Shown: piece after piece, positions 44,858-53,948 of the stretch | How positions within the stretch are numbered: the stretch's first letter is position 1 | Layout: the number at the start of each line of letters is the position of its first letter | From: Cyclobacteriaceae bacterium | GTDB taxonomy: Bacteria > Bacteroidota > Bacteroidia > Cytophagales > Cyclobacteriaceae | Assembly (NCBI GenBank): GCA_016786585.1 | Contig: JAEUUI010000007.1 | Location: 62,001 to 126,000, forward strand | Direction of reading: 5' to 3' | DNA: 64,000 bases | Notes under the pieces: generated by a model | Database searches by the model: none | The model's input: the letters and a program-made list of their open reading frames with translations, nothing else | What the model was told of the DNA's origin: nothing | Position numbers and translations under genes: made by a program

Positions 44858-45547
44858 TTAGTGCGTGTGGTGATGGTCGTGCTGCTCGGGATGCAGCTCA
44901 TCATAATTTCGAACCGATTCTGAATGCTTTCTTTTGATCGGATTATTCATTGTTCCGTAGATGTAGTCCCACATTGGAGATGAGACCCCAAACACCATCT
45001 CACCATTTTTGTAATGATGGATACCGTGGTTAATCCACAGATATTTCAGGAAATTCTTCGGAGGCTGGTACGCGTGAATTACGTAGTGTGCGGAAAGGTA
45101 TAATGCGTAGCCGCATAAAAATCCCGGCAGGAAAGCAAATACATAATCTCCCATCAATACCCGCAGGATCAATAACAACACCGTTGAGATGGTGATGCTC
45201 AACAGCGGGGGCATTGCCAAACGGGTTTTATCTTTTGGATATTCGTGGTGGACGCCATGGATAACATACTGGAGCTTTTCGCGCGACTGGTTATAAACTT
45301 CCATGTGAAATACATAACGGTGCATCAGGTATTCTACCCAGGTGAAAATGATAATGCCTGTAAAGAACAATACAACTGTTAGCCAAACCGGCAGCGCTGT
45401 GTTCACTACACTCCAATAAAGAAGTATGGCCGAGTACGAGAAAAATACAGTCAGCGGCACGGAAATATGCGTACGGCTTAGTTTTTCTAACACCGGACTT
45501 TTGAAAAGCTGTTTGGTACCCTTGTTTTGCGGTTTCACTTCTGCCAT
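44858..45547 (-). CDS. Sterol desaturase/fatty acid hydroxylase family protein
   Basis: The product is 229 residues, an integral membrane di-iron protein. Histidine boxes: HRYVFH (76-81), HGVHH (97-101), HYVIH (154-158) and HGIHHYK (174-180). Hydrophobic helices lie at about 30-52, 55-75, 115-135 and 136-155. The C-terminus is His-rich (EQHDHHHTH). It probably 2-hydroxylates fatty acyl groups of lipids. The ATG at 45547 is preferred over a TTG three codons upstream. A -7 box CAAATTTA (TAAATTTG on the minus strand) is at 45565-45572. Confidence 0.9.
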   Translation of the reverse strand: MAEVKPQNKGTKQLFKSPVLEKLSRTHISVPLTVFFSYSAILLYWSVVNTALPVWLTVVLFFTGIIIFTWVEYLMHRYVFHMEVYNQSREKLQYVIHGVHHEYPKDKTRLAMPPLLSITISTVLLLILRVLMGDYVFAFLPGFLCGYALYLSAHYVIHAYQPPKNFLKYLWINHGIHHYKNGEMVFGVSSPMWDYIYGTMNNPIKRKHSESVRNYDELHPEQHDHHHTH

Positions 45548-45625
45548 CGCACTCAATTTTCCCGCAAATTTAAGGGTAAAAAAGTCATTATGAAGCCCTT
45601 AGCGGGAACCTTTTAATGACTTTTG

Positions 45626-46777
45626 TCACACGGAAACTTTGCGCGAAGCCTTTTCCATTACCTTCTGATAATAGGCTTCGTAAAGCGGCAGAATACGGCT
45701 TATATCGAACTCCTGCGCACGCTTGAGCGCGTTCTCTTTGAACTTGGGAAGATTGTTTTTATCGAGCACGATCAATGCCTTTTTGGTCATGTCTTCCACG
45801 TCTCCGATGCGGCTCATAAAACCTGTAACGCCATCCACATTCAGTTCAGGAATACCACCCGTATTGGATGAAATAACCGGAACCTCGCACGCCATGGCTT
45901 CGAGTGCGGCCAGACCGAAGCTTTCTTTTTCGGAAGGCATCAGGAACAGGTCGGCAACCGAAAGCACTTCTTCAACTGCCTCAAGCTTTCCCAGGAACCG
46001 CACATCCTGGCCGATGTTTAACTCACGGCACTGTTCTTCTGCGCCCGCGCGCTCGGGTCCATCGCCAATCATCAAAAGCTTTGCCGGGATTTCTTTATGA
46101 ATATTGTTGAACACTTTAATCACATCGCCAATGCGTTTCACTTTCCGGAAGTTCGAAGTGTGTACGATCAGCATTTCGCCATTCGGACAAATCGCTTTCT
46201 TGAAATGATCTTTCTTTTGTTTTTTGAACTTCTCAAGGTCGATGAAGTTGGGTATTACCTCAATCTCGTTGGTAATCTTAAAGTGTAAGTACGTTTCTTT
46301 TCTCAGGTCTTCCGATACGGCAGTTACGCCATCGGATTGATTGATGCTGAATGTTACAACCGGTTCGTACGATGCATCTTTACCCACAAGGGTAATGTCG
46401 GTTCCGTGCAGGGTTGTTACGACTGGAATATTAATACCATGCGATTTCAAAATCTGCTTGGCCATGTATGCAGCCGAAGCATGCGGGATCGCATAATGCA
46501 CGTGTAACAAATCAAGTTTTTCATTTTTCACCACGCTTACCATTTTGCTGGCCAGCGCGAGCTCATAAGGCGGATATTCAAACAGCGGATAGGAACGAAT
46601 GCTTACCTCGTGGTAGAATAAATTCTCGTTGAGAAAGTCAAGCCGGCTCGGTTGCGAGTATGTAATGAAATGGACTTTATGTCCTTCCTGTGCGAGCGCT
46701 TTGCCAAGCTCGGTTGCTACAACACCGCTACCCCCGAATGTGGGATAACACACGATGCCGATTTTAATCTGGTTCAC
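45626..46777 (-). CDS. bshA: N-acetyl-alpha-D-glucosaminyl L-malate synthase
   Basis: The product is 383 residues. It is a GT4 glycosyltransferase that joins UDP-GlcNAc to L-malate, the first step of bacillithiol synthesis. Family-typical segments: IGIVCYPTFGGSGVVATELGKALA, LHVHYAIPHASAAYMAK, TTLHGTDITLVG, VHTSNFRKVKRI and MPSEKESFGLAALEAMACEVPVISSNTGGIPE with the donor-binding glutamate. It starts 12 bp from the stop of the GH3/serine hydrolase gene, so the two may be one transcript. bshB and bshC are not in the window. Confidence 0.96.
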   Translation of the reverse strand: MNQIKIGIVCYPTFGGSGVVATELGKALAQEGHKVHFITYSQPSRLDFLNENLFYHEVSIRSYPLFEYPPYELALASKMVSVVKNEKLDLLHVHYAIPHASAAYMAKQILKSHGINIPVVTTLHGTDITLVGKDASYEPVVTFSINQSDGVTAVSEDLRKETYLHFKITNEIEVIPNFIDLEKFKKQKKDHFKKAICPNGEMLIVHTSNFRKVKRIGDVIKVFNNIHKEIPAKLLMIGDGPERAGAEEQCRELNIGQDVRFLGKLEAVEEVLSVADLFLMPSEKESFGLAALEAMACEVPVISSNTGGIPELNVDGVTGFMSRIGDVEDMTKKALIVLDKNNLPKFKENALKRAQEFDISRILPLYEAYYQKVMEKASRKVSV

Positions 46778-46788
46778 GCGTAAGGGTT

Positions 46789-49737
46789 TTAGTTATTATT
46801 CTTCAGGATGTAAGGTATAAGTTTCGAGCTATACTGATTGTCACCATACTTCCCATACTCGAAAACCGACTGGTAAATCACATCCTGCATGCGAGAACGT
46901 ATATTCAGGGAAGAAAGTTTATTGTTGTTACGGGTGGGATAAACCCGGTTTGAAAGGAAAACAAATACCAAATCGAATTCGGGATCTATCCAGATGCAGG
47001 TGCCGGTAAAACCGGTGTGGCCGAATGTTCTGGGCGAGGCCAGAATCGAAGTCGGGCTGGCCCAATCGCTTTGTACGGGCTTGTCCCAACCGAGACCTCT
47101 GCGGCTTGTATCAAATTGTTTGGCGGTGAAATAGTCGACCGTTTCGGGCTTATAGTATTGATAGCCGCCATAGTAACCTTTTTGCAACAGCATTTGTCCT
47201 AGCTTGAGCATATCGTTCGCATTGCTGAAGTTTCCTGCGTGGCCGGCAATCCCGCCCAGCATGGCAGCGCCTTCGTCATGCACGGTGCCAACTAGTAATT
47301 CTCTGCGAAACAATTTGTCGTTTTCAGTAGGCACTATCCGCGATGCATCGAATCGTTCAAGCGGAAGGTAGCCCATCGTTTCCGCGCCAAGCGGATCGTA
47401 CAAGTTTTGCCTTAGAAAATCCTGCTGCGGCTGGTTAATCAACTTCTCATTAATATGATGCATGATATACAAGCCGATGTCGCTGTATATATATGTGTAT
47501 GGAGTACGGGCAGGCTTTTCGCGCAAGCGCGAATTGATGCTCCACTTCCACAAGCTGTCGGGTAAACTTTTTATTCCGAAAAGATTCGGAGCGATCTGCA
47601 ACGGGTAGGCTTCGCTGCGCTCGTGACTATAATACTCAGGCAGAAGCACGGAATCTTTTACGGTCTGTACCCAAAAAGGAATAAACGGAATTAATCCCGC
47701 CTGGTGGGTAAGGATATCTTTTACGATCAGGTCTTTTTTATTCGTGCTGTCGAGTTCTGGCAGATAGTAGGAAGCCTTCTTATAGATATCGAGTAATCCC
47801 TTTTCATACAGGAACATCGATACTTGAAGTGTGGCCGTAACCTTTGTAACAGAGGCTAGGTCGTAGATGGAATTTTCGGTGATTGGGTTCTTCTGGTCGT
47901 ACTTTTGCCAGCCAAAATTTCCTTCATACACTACCTTTCCTTTACGCGCCACAATAATCTGGCAACCCGGTATTGCTTTCTGTGCGATCGCGTTGTTTGC
48001 AATCTGTGTTATCTTGTTTAACAACTCGCGATTCATACCCGCCATCTCCGGCATCTCGTAGCCGAGTCGGCCGATTGACTGCGCTTGCATCCCAGAGCCT
48101 TCTGTCAATGAATCCGTTACCGACACCGGGAGTATTCCGTTAATTGAACGGGCACCAAAGATCATCTGTGCAACAATTGTCTGAATGTCATTGTCGGGAG
48201 CGTAGGCCTGGATAAGTACAGGAAGTTTTTCAAGCTGACTCAAATGTGCGGGTGAATCGAACATTACGGCAATTACTTTTCTGTCTGCGCTAAGCCGTTC
48301 CAGAACGTAGGTATATTGTGCTGCCAGCGAATCACCTTCCGGATAGATTGCCGCAATGATTACGTCATGCTTTTTAAGTGTCAGGTATAAACCGCTTGTA
48401 TCCGATTTCATTCCGTATTTCGTTAACGGAACGTATTTCGACAGGTAAGCCGAGAAAGGATTTTCATTTGCAGCTCCAATTGCGAGGGATGCGAACGACC
48501 GGTCGAGTTCTTTTACGGGTATTGCTTTTTGCGTATCACGAACAACGGTAACGGCACGTTCAATGAGCGCTTTGCGTAACACCACTGCATTCATATCGTT
48601 GAGCCGTGCCTTGAGGTTATCCGTATTGAGCTTATTTTTTTTACTCAGACCTGCATCATATTTAAGTGCAAGAATTTTCTTAACGCTTTCATCGAGTTGC
48701 TTTTCAAGTGTTTTGTTTTTGCGAATAGCCCTCCGCATTTTCCGGATTGTCGCGTTGATATTTTGCGGAAAGAGCAACACATCGTTTCCTGCCTGGAAAG
48801 CAAATACTTCAGCGTCACCGGATTTATATTTCTTATTCAGCTCACGGATGTCGGGAATGAAACTGAATACAAGACCTTTCAGATTTACCTGCTGTCGCAG
48901 ATAGGTGCCTGAGTATAGTGTTGGCAACGCATCGGAGAGAATTTTTTTACGGTCGGCAAAGCGCCTTTTTTTACTCGGGAAGATCAACTCATGCTCATAG
49001 GCAGTAACAACGCCCGCCAGGTGATTGTCGATCATAATTTGAAGCGGGTAGAGTCGTGACGGATCAGTGCTGGACTGCAACACCGGTTTGCCTTTGTGAA
49101 AATCCGTAACGCGGATTCCATTGTCAGGATAATACTTGGCGATGCAGATCACGCCCTGCTGTCGCAAACCTGCCTGGTACTTTACAATTTTTTGGGTAAC
49201 GCGATCTTTGTTCTCTCCATACGAACTCACGAACAAATCCGGATTTGCGAATGATGTGCTTAAGTCGGCTGTCGGTGCAAAGTTTACATTGACACCCAAA
49301 AGATTTAATTGCTTGCCAACCTGCTCGCCCAGGAACCAACTGAGGCTATCGTCACGAACAGCGCCCAGCATAATCGGATCAGGAAACTTCAATACACTGT
49401 CGAGCACCGCGCCTGGTCCTTGTTCGGCATTCATCCCCACCAAAACCGGTACATCATTGTCCGTTTGCAGATCGTTTATGGTTTCCGCAAGCTTTACCGG
49501 TCCGCCTCCGGAAACCACCACGCCTCCGATTTTATTCTTGCGAATCGTGTTGATTGTTTTTTGGAGATCATTTTGGTCGCTGCTTCCGTCAAGCGGAATC
49601 ATTAACATTTGTCCGATCTTCGCTGGGAGACTTAACGTGTTGAAAACGCTATCGACCCACGCACTTTTTGTTGATTGTGCATAAACCGGTAAAACCGCCA
49701 ACCACACAATAAAAACAACCCAAACTTTTTTATGCAT
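46789..49737 (-). CDS. GH3 (NagZ-like) and beta-lactamase-fold fusion, GH3 half probably inactive
   Basis: The product is 982 residues with a signal peptide (MHKKVWVVFIVWLAVLPVYAQ). Residues 25-370 align with NagZ (GH3) but differ at key points: the general-acid dyad DxH is kept (Asp212-Phe-His214), whereas KHFPGxGD becomes KYYPDNGI (201-208), and the SDD nucleophile motif reads FSFIPD (291-296), with Phe293 where the nucleophile Asp should be. Residues 580-980 are a class C beta-lactamase/serine-hydrolase domain with the SVTK catalytic motif (629-632), YSD, and HTG near the end. Such fusions in this phylum may hydrolyse muropeptides; here the sugar-cleaving half seems lost. Confidence 0.88.
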   Translation of the reverse strand: MHKKVWVVFIVWLAVLPVYAQSTKSAWVDSVFNTLSLPAKIGQMLMIPLDGSSDQNDLQKTINTIRKNKIGGVVVSGGGPVKLAETINDLQTDNDVPVLVGMNAEQGPGAVLDSVLKFPDPIMLGAVRDDSLSWFLGEQVGKQLNLLGVNVNFAPTADLSTSFANPDLFVSSYGENKDRVTQKIVKYQAGLRQQGVICIAKYYPDNGIRVTDFHKGKPVLQSSTDPSRLYPLQIMIDNHLAGVVTAYEHELIFPSKKRRFADRKKILSDALPTLYSGTYLRQQVNLKGLVFSFIPDIRELNKKYKSGDAEVFAFQAGNDVLLFPQNINATIRKMRRAIRKNKTLEKQLDESVKKILALKYDAGLSKKNKLNTDNLKARLNDMNAVVLRKALIERAVTVVRDTQKAIPVKELDRSFASLAIGAANENPFSAYLSKYVPLTKYGMKSDTSGLYLTLKKHDVIIAAIYPEGDSLAAQYTYVLERLSADRKVIAVMFDSPAHLSQLEKLPVLIQAYAPDNDIQTIVAQMIFGARSINGILPVSVTDSLTEGSGMQAQSIGRLGYEMPEMAGMNRELLNKITQIANNAIAQKAIPGCQIIVARKGKVVYEGNFGWQKYDQKNPITENSIYDLASVTKVTATLQVSMFLYEKGLLDIYKKASYYLPELDSTNKKDLIVKDILTHQAGLIPFIPFWVQTVKDSVLLPEYYSHERSEAYPLQIAPNLFGIKSLPDSLWKWSINSRLREKPARTPYTYIYSDIGLYIMHHINEKLINQPQQDFLRQNLYDPLGAETMGYLPLERFDASRIVPTENDKLFRRELLVGTVHDEGAAMLGGIAGHAGNFSNANDMLKLGQMLLQKGYYGGYQYYKPETVDYFTAKQFDTSRRGLGWDKPVQSDWASPTSILASPRTFGHTGFTGTCIWIDPEFDLVFVFLSNRVYPTRNNNKLSSLNIRSRMQDVIYQSVFEYGKYGDNQYSSKLIPYILKNNN

Positions 49738-49817
49738 CCTTCCGTTTGCCTTTGTAATTCATGCTGAATAGAGGCATTTTTGTAAGCCTTGAAATTAGAA
49801 AAATCCCTTCGTTTTTC

Positions 49818-51644
49818 ATGCCCGATATAATCCAGCTTTTACCGGATTCCATTGCCAACCAGATTGCTGCGGGCGAAGTGGTTCAACGTCCCGCGTCAGC
49901 GGTGAAGGAGTTGATGGAGAACGCCATTGATGCTAACGCTACACACGTTAAGTTGATTGTGAAGGAGGCAGGTAAAAGTCTGATCCAGGTTATCGACAAC
50001 GGTTCAGGCATGAGCGAGACGGATGCCCGCATGAGTCTTGAAAGGCATGCGACTTCGAAGATCCGAAAGGCAGAAGATTTGTTTACGATCCGCACGATGG
50101 GCTTTCGTGGGGAAGCGCTTGCTTCGATTGCCGCGGTAGCGCAACTGGAGATGAAAACCAGAAAAGCCGATCAGGAGCTGGGTACGTTGCTGGTAGTAGA
50201 GGGATCGGATGTAAAGAAACAGGAACCCGTTGCGTGTGAAAAAGGCACGAACATCTGTGTAAAGAACTTATTCTATAATATTCCTGCTCGAAGAAATTTT
50301 TTGAAGTCGAACCCGGTAGAGTTGCGACATATCATCGATGAGTTTCATCGGCTTGCGTTAGCAAACACGGAGATTTCATTTTCCTTCACACAAGGTGATG
50401 AAGTCGTGTATGATTTACCGGCCGCAAAAAATGGCTCATCCTCGTCTACCTTGGGGCAGCGGATTGTGAACCTGTTTGGAAAGACGTACCAGGAGCAACT
50501 GGCACCCTGCCACGAAGAAACAGAGTATGTTAAAGTTTCAGGAGTTATCGGCAAGCCGGAGTTTGCGCGTAAAACACGAGGCGAGCAATTCCTGTTTGTG
50601 AATAAGCGATTCATCCGGAGTAATTACCTGAACCACGCGGTGATGACTGCGTTTGAAGGCCTGTTGCCGGAAAGCAGTTTTCCGTTCTATGTGCTTTTTA
50701 TTGAGATCGATCCGAAGCATATCGATGTAAACGTGCACCCGACAAAAACCGAAATCAAGTTTGATGACGAGCGAGCGGTGTATGCTGTGGTGCGGGCGGC
50801 TGTGCGGCAGGCTTTAGGTGCGCACAACCTTGCGCCTTCGATCGATTTCAACGAAGACATTAACCTGATTACCAAACTCGGCAATACCTCAACTGAATCC
50901 GCCAAGCAGGTTTATTTTGAAGAACGTTTTCAATCGTCATTAACCAAATCCAACCAGCAGAACTGGGAAAAGCTTTTTGAAACCGAGTTGGGTTCAAAAT
51001 TCACACAACCGGTAACGCAACAGAGCATTAAGATTGAATCGGATCTTTCAGGGTCAACATCTAATCCGGAAACGGAAGAAAAGATCATCTCACAACTTCA
51101 TAACCGATATATTCTTCGTCAGATTAAAAACGGGTTGATGATCGTTGATCAGCAAAGCGCACATGAGCGAGTGTTGTTTGAGAAGTTTTCGGAAGATTTG
51201 AAATATCGCTCAGCGGCAACGCAACAAAGCCTGTTTCCAAAAACCGTTACGTTTCCCGCAGCGGATTTTGCGCTGATCGTGGAGATGGAGCAGGAGATAA
51301 AAGGACTGGGCTTCCGCTTTGAAGTTTTTGGTAAGAACACGCTACTTATTAATGGCGTTCCGGCCAACCTTAAACATGTAACGGAGAAAGATTTGTTTGA
51401 AGGCCTTGTGGATCAGTTCAAGCATAACCAGTCCGAGCTTTCCCTTCCGCTGCAGGAGAACCTGACCCGGGCACTGGCGAAGCGCGCTTCGATCAAATCC
51501 GGACAGAAACTGGAACGCGAAGAAATGCAGGAATTGCTGAACAGCCTTTTTTTATGTAAAACACCCAATTATTCGCCTGAGGGCAAGCCCACATTTTATA
51601 TTTTTGAATTGGGTAAACTTGAAAGTTATTTTAACCGTCTATAG
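49818..51644 (+). CDS. mutL: DNA mismatch repair protein MutL
   Basis: The product is 608 residues. GHKL ATPase motifs: ELMENAIDANA (31-41), DNGSGM (60-65), MGFRGEALASI (about 94-104). The linker is short (about 340-430) and the C-terminal dimerisation domain has VDQQSAHERVLFEKF, a variant of the DQHAx2Ex4E endonuclease motif with Gln-Ser for His-Ala. The ATG at 49818 gives the normal MPDIIQLLPDSIANQIAAGEVV; an in-frame ATG at 49761 would add 19 odd residues. Confidence 0.97.
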   Translation: MPDIIQLLPDSIANQIAAGEVVQRPASAVKELMENAIDANATHVKLIVKEAGKSLIQVIDNGSGMSETDARMSLERHATSKIRKAEDLFTIRTMGFRGEALASIAAVAQLEMKTRKADQELGTLLVVEGSDVKKQEPVACEKGTNICVKNLFYNIPARRNFLKSNPVELRHIIDEFHRLALANTEISFSFTQGDEVVYDLPAAKNGSSSSTLGQRIVNLFGKTYQEQLAPCHEETEYVKVSGVIGKPEFARKTRGEQFLFVNKRFIRSNYLNHAVMTAFEGLLPESSFPFYVLFIEIDPKHIDVNVHPTKTEIKFDDERAVYAVVRAAVRQALGAHNLAPSIDFNEDINLITKLGNTSTESAKQVYFEERFQSSLTKSNQQNWEKLFETELGSKFTQPVTQQSIKIESDLSGSTSNPETEEKIISQLHNRYILRQIKNGLMIVDQQSAHERVLFEKFSEDLKYRSAATQQSLFPKTVTFPAADFALIVEMEQEIKGLGFRFEVFGKNTLLINGVPANLKHVTEKDLFEGLVDQFKHNQSELSLPLQENLTRALAKRASIKSGQKLEREEMQELLNSLFLCKTPNYSPEGKPTFYIFELGKLESYFNRL

Positions 51645-51665
51645 AGAGACATAATTTTTTGCCGG

Positions 51666-52304
51666 ATGTTCAGACTTACACCGATCGTTAAGAATCTCAT
51701 TATAATCAATGTTGTGATCTTCCTGGGGCAGATGTTTGCACCTAAAATTGATATCGGATCGTGCTTTGGATTGCCAGAGGGTGTTTATGGTGACGATGTC
51801 GTGACAGCCTATCTTGCATTATTCAATGTTCATACATCATGTTTCAAACCGTACCAGCTTTTTACGTATATGTTTGCCCATGGCAATTTCATGCATATTT
51901 TCTTTAACATGCTGAGCATCGCATTTCTCGGGCCGATCCTCGAGTCGTTTTTGGGTCAGAACAAATTTCTATTGTTCTATATCATTACCGGAATTGGCGC
52001 GGCCGTTTTTAGTGTGGCAATCGATTTGATCATGGGTGGAGGAGCCGGATCCATGCTGGGTGCATCCGGTGCGATTTACGGTTTGCTCATGGCTTTCGGG
52101 ATGATTTTTCCGAACATGGAAGTGCGATTGTTATTTCCCCCTGTGGCAATCAAAGCAAAATATATGGTGTTCATTTTCGGGGGACTTACATTTTTGATGG
52201 ACAGAAGCGGAGACGTTGCCCACTTTGCCCACCTGGGTGGTGCAGTAATTGGATTTATTGTTGTAAGAGCCTGGAGAAACCAGAATCAGGGCGGTTATTT
52301 CTGA
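51666..52304 (+). CDS. Rhomboid-family intramembrane protease (first of two)
   Basis: The product is 212 residues with six membrane helices. The catalytic GASGAIYG (Ser) and AHLGGAVIGF (His) motifs are intact, with FAHGNFMHIFFNM in the N-terminal half supplying the oxyanion-side His. It cleaves substrate helices within the membrane. It follows mutL by 21 bp and precedes a second rhomboid by 8 bp. Confidence 0.94.
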   Translation: MFRLTPIVKNLIIINVVIFLGQMFAPKIDIGSCFGLPEGVYGDDVVTAYLALFNVHTSCFKPYQLFTYMFAHGNFMHIFFNMLSIAFLGPILESFLGQNKFLLFYIITGIGAAVFSVAIDLIMGGGAGSMLGASGAIYGLLMAFGMIFPNMEVRLLFPPVAIKAKYMVFIFGGLTFLMDRSGDVAHFAHLGGAVIGFIVVRAWRNQNQGGYF

Positions 52305-52312
52305 TGTAGTGT

Positions 52313-53203
52313 ATGTTTGACGATTTTAAAAGCGCCTTTCAACGACACAACAACGCGCATGCGCAGTTGATCATCATTAATGTGGTGATCTTTCTGGTTA
52401 TTGGATTTATTTCTGTAGTCGGTATTATCGCAAGCGCTTCGGCATTACCTGATTTCATTTACCAGCAGTTTACAATTCCACCCACAATCGCAGAGTTCCT
52501 CACGCGACCGTGGACACTGATCACGTACATGTTCGCGCATAGCCGGTATGATATTTTTCACATCCTGTTTAACATGCTGGCGCTCTACTGGTTCGGGAAA
52601 CTTTTTGTTGAATACCTGGGAAGCGACAAACTTGTTGCGGTATACATTTTAGGAGGCCTTGTGGGCGGATTGCTTTACCTGCTCCTGTTCAATACCGTTC
52701 CTTTTTTTGTTGAACGTTCCGGATTCAGTGGAATGGTTGGGGCATCGGCTGCTGTTTTTGCAATTATGGTGGCAACAGCTACGCTGCTGCCGGATTATAC
52801 TTTTCATCTGCTGTTTTTCGGCCCGGTCCGGATCAAGTACATTGCGTTGTTCTATGTTGTACTTTCCTTTCTTGGAACTACGCAGGAAAATGCCGGTGGC
52901 AATATTGCGCACTTGGGCGGAGCGCTGATGGGTTTTGTTTATATCAAGCAACTTCAGGCGGGGGTGAACTGGGGAGGATGGATCACTATCACGCTCGACT
53001 GGTTCAAGGATTTATTCAAACCAAAACGGAACGTAAAAGTTACATATCGCAAAGAAGAAAAGCGTTCAGGCTCCAAACCGTCGGGACCTTCAAAAGCATC
53101 GCAGGCTGAAATTGATGCGATCCTCGATAAAATTTCAGATCGGGGATATGAGAGTCTCACTAAAGAAGAAAAGGAAAAACTCTTCAACGCAAGCAAGAAG
53201 TAA
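52313..53203 (+). CDS. Rhomboid-family intramembrane protease (second of two), with cytoplasmic tail
   Basis: The product is 296 residues. Six helices with GMVGASAAVFAIM (catalytic Ser) and NIAHLGGALMGF (His); FAHSRYDIFHILFNMLALYWFG matches the first-helix segment. It has a C-terminal basic tail of about 65 residues (KPKRNVKVTYRKEEKRSGSKPSGPSKASQAEIDAILDKI), ending in a predicted helix pair SHOCT-like (AEIDAILDKISDRGYESLTKEEKEKLFNAS), unlike its neighbour. Tandem genes of different tail suggest separate substrates or regulation. Confidence 0.92.
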   Translation: MFDDFKSAFQRHNNAHAQLIIINVVIFLVIGFISVVGIIASASALPDFIYQQFTIPPTIAEFLTRPWTLITYMFAHSRYDIFHILFNMLALYWFGKLFVEYLGSDKLVAVYILGGLVGGLLYLLLFNTVPFFVERSGFSGMVGASAAVFAIMVATATLLPDYTFHLLFFGPVRIKYIALFYVVLSFLGTTQENAGGNIAHLGGALMGFVYIKQLQAGVNWGGWITITLDWFKDLFKPKRNVKVTYRKEEKRSGSKPSGPSKASQAEIDAILDKISDRGYESLTKEEKEKLFNASKK

Positions 53204-53205
53204 TA

Positions 53206-53889
53206 TCACTGCATTTCTTTTTCGAAGAAATCGTGCAATGCATCAATAATTTTTTCTGAATCGTTTGAATAGATCACCGGAAACTTCTGCCGGTTGAACC
53301 GCACAAGAATGTCGTAGTACTCTGTCTCTTCAATGGCATAATCTTCCATCAGTTCTTCTTTGATAGACGGATCGGTGATCACTTCCATAAACGTTTTAAT
53401 GCGATCGTTTTCCTGCATGAGCTTCACCAGCTTTCGCTTTTCCTTTTCGCGTTTATTGAAATATTCCCAGGGCTGATTTAATGTTCCCCACACGGTTTTG
53501 GTCTCAGGTACTTTGCTGGTTCGCGGATTCAACTCATTCGGATAAAGTTTTCGGGCAGAAACAATAGCTTCATCCAACAGTGTAACCTTCGGCCGCATTC
53601 TCACCATGATGGCGTCTTCTTCGAAAAACAGCGGAATCACGGTCGGGTAGTACCCCACATGCGAGATGATGAGCGTATCGGTTGGTTTTGTCTGTATCGT
53701 GAAAATGCCGGTGGGTTCTGCGAGGAACGACTTCTTTGAATTCTTTGCCAACACAAAAACGGCCGGCAACGGTTCAAATGTTACAGAATCTACCACAATC
53801 ACGCGCGTGGTCCGCTGAGAAACGGCTTCATACGCCACTCCCATCGTAAACAGTATAATTGCAAAAATTTTGAGTAATGCCGACTTCAC
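53206..53889 (-). CDS. Carboxypeptidase-regulatory-like domain protein
   Basis: The product is 227 residues with a signal peptide (ends AVSQ). The domain at about 28-105 (VIVVDSVTFEPLPAVFVLAKNSKKSFLAEPTGIFTI, DTLIISHVGYYPTVIPL) is of the carboxypeptidase-regulatory/DUF4480-like type found at the front of TonB-dependent receptors and in free form. The rest is helical and charged (REKEKRKLVKLMQENDRIKTFMEV). Convergent with the second rhomboid, 2 bp apart. Function unknown. Confidence 0.8.
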   Translation of the reverse strand: MKSALLKIFAIILFTMGVAYEAVSQRTTRVIVVDSVTFEPLPAVFVLAKNSKKSFLAEPTGIFTIQTKPTDTLIISHVGYYPTVIPLFFEEDAIMVRMRPKVTLLDEAIVSARKLYPNELNPRTSKVPETKTVWGTLNQPWEYFNKREKEKRKLVKLMQENDRIKTFMEVITDPSIKEELMEDYAIEETEYYDILVRFNRQKFPVIYSNDSEKIIDALHDFFEKEMQ

Positions 53890-53948
53890 GCTCTCAAGAC
53901 ATCAAAAGACGGTCATTAGTTTTATGACGCAGATAAAATCTTTTCTGA

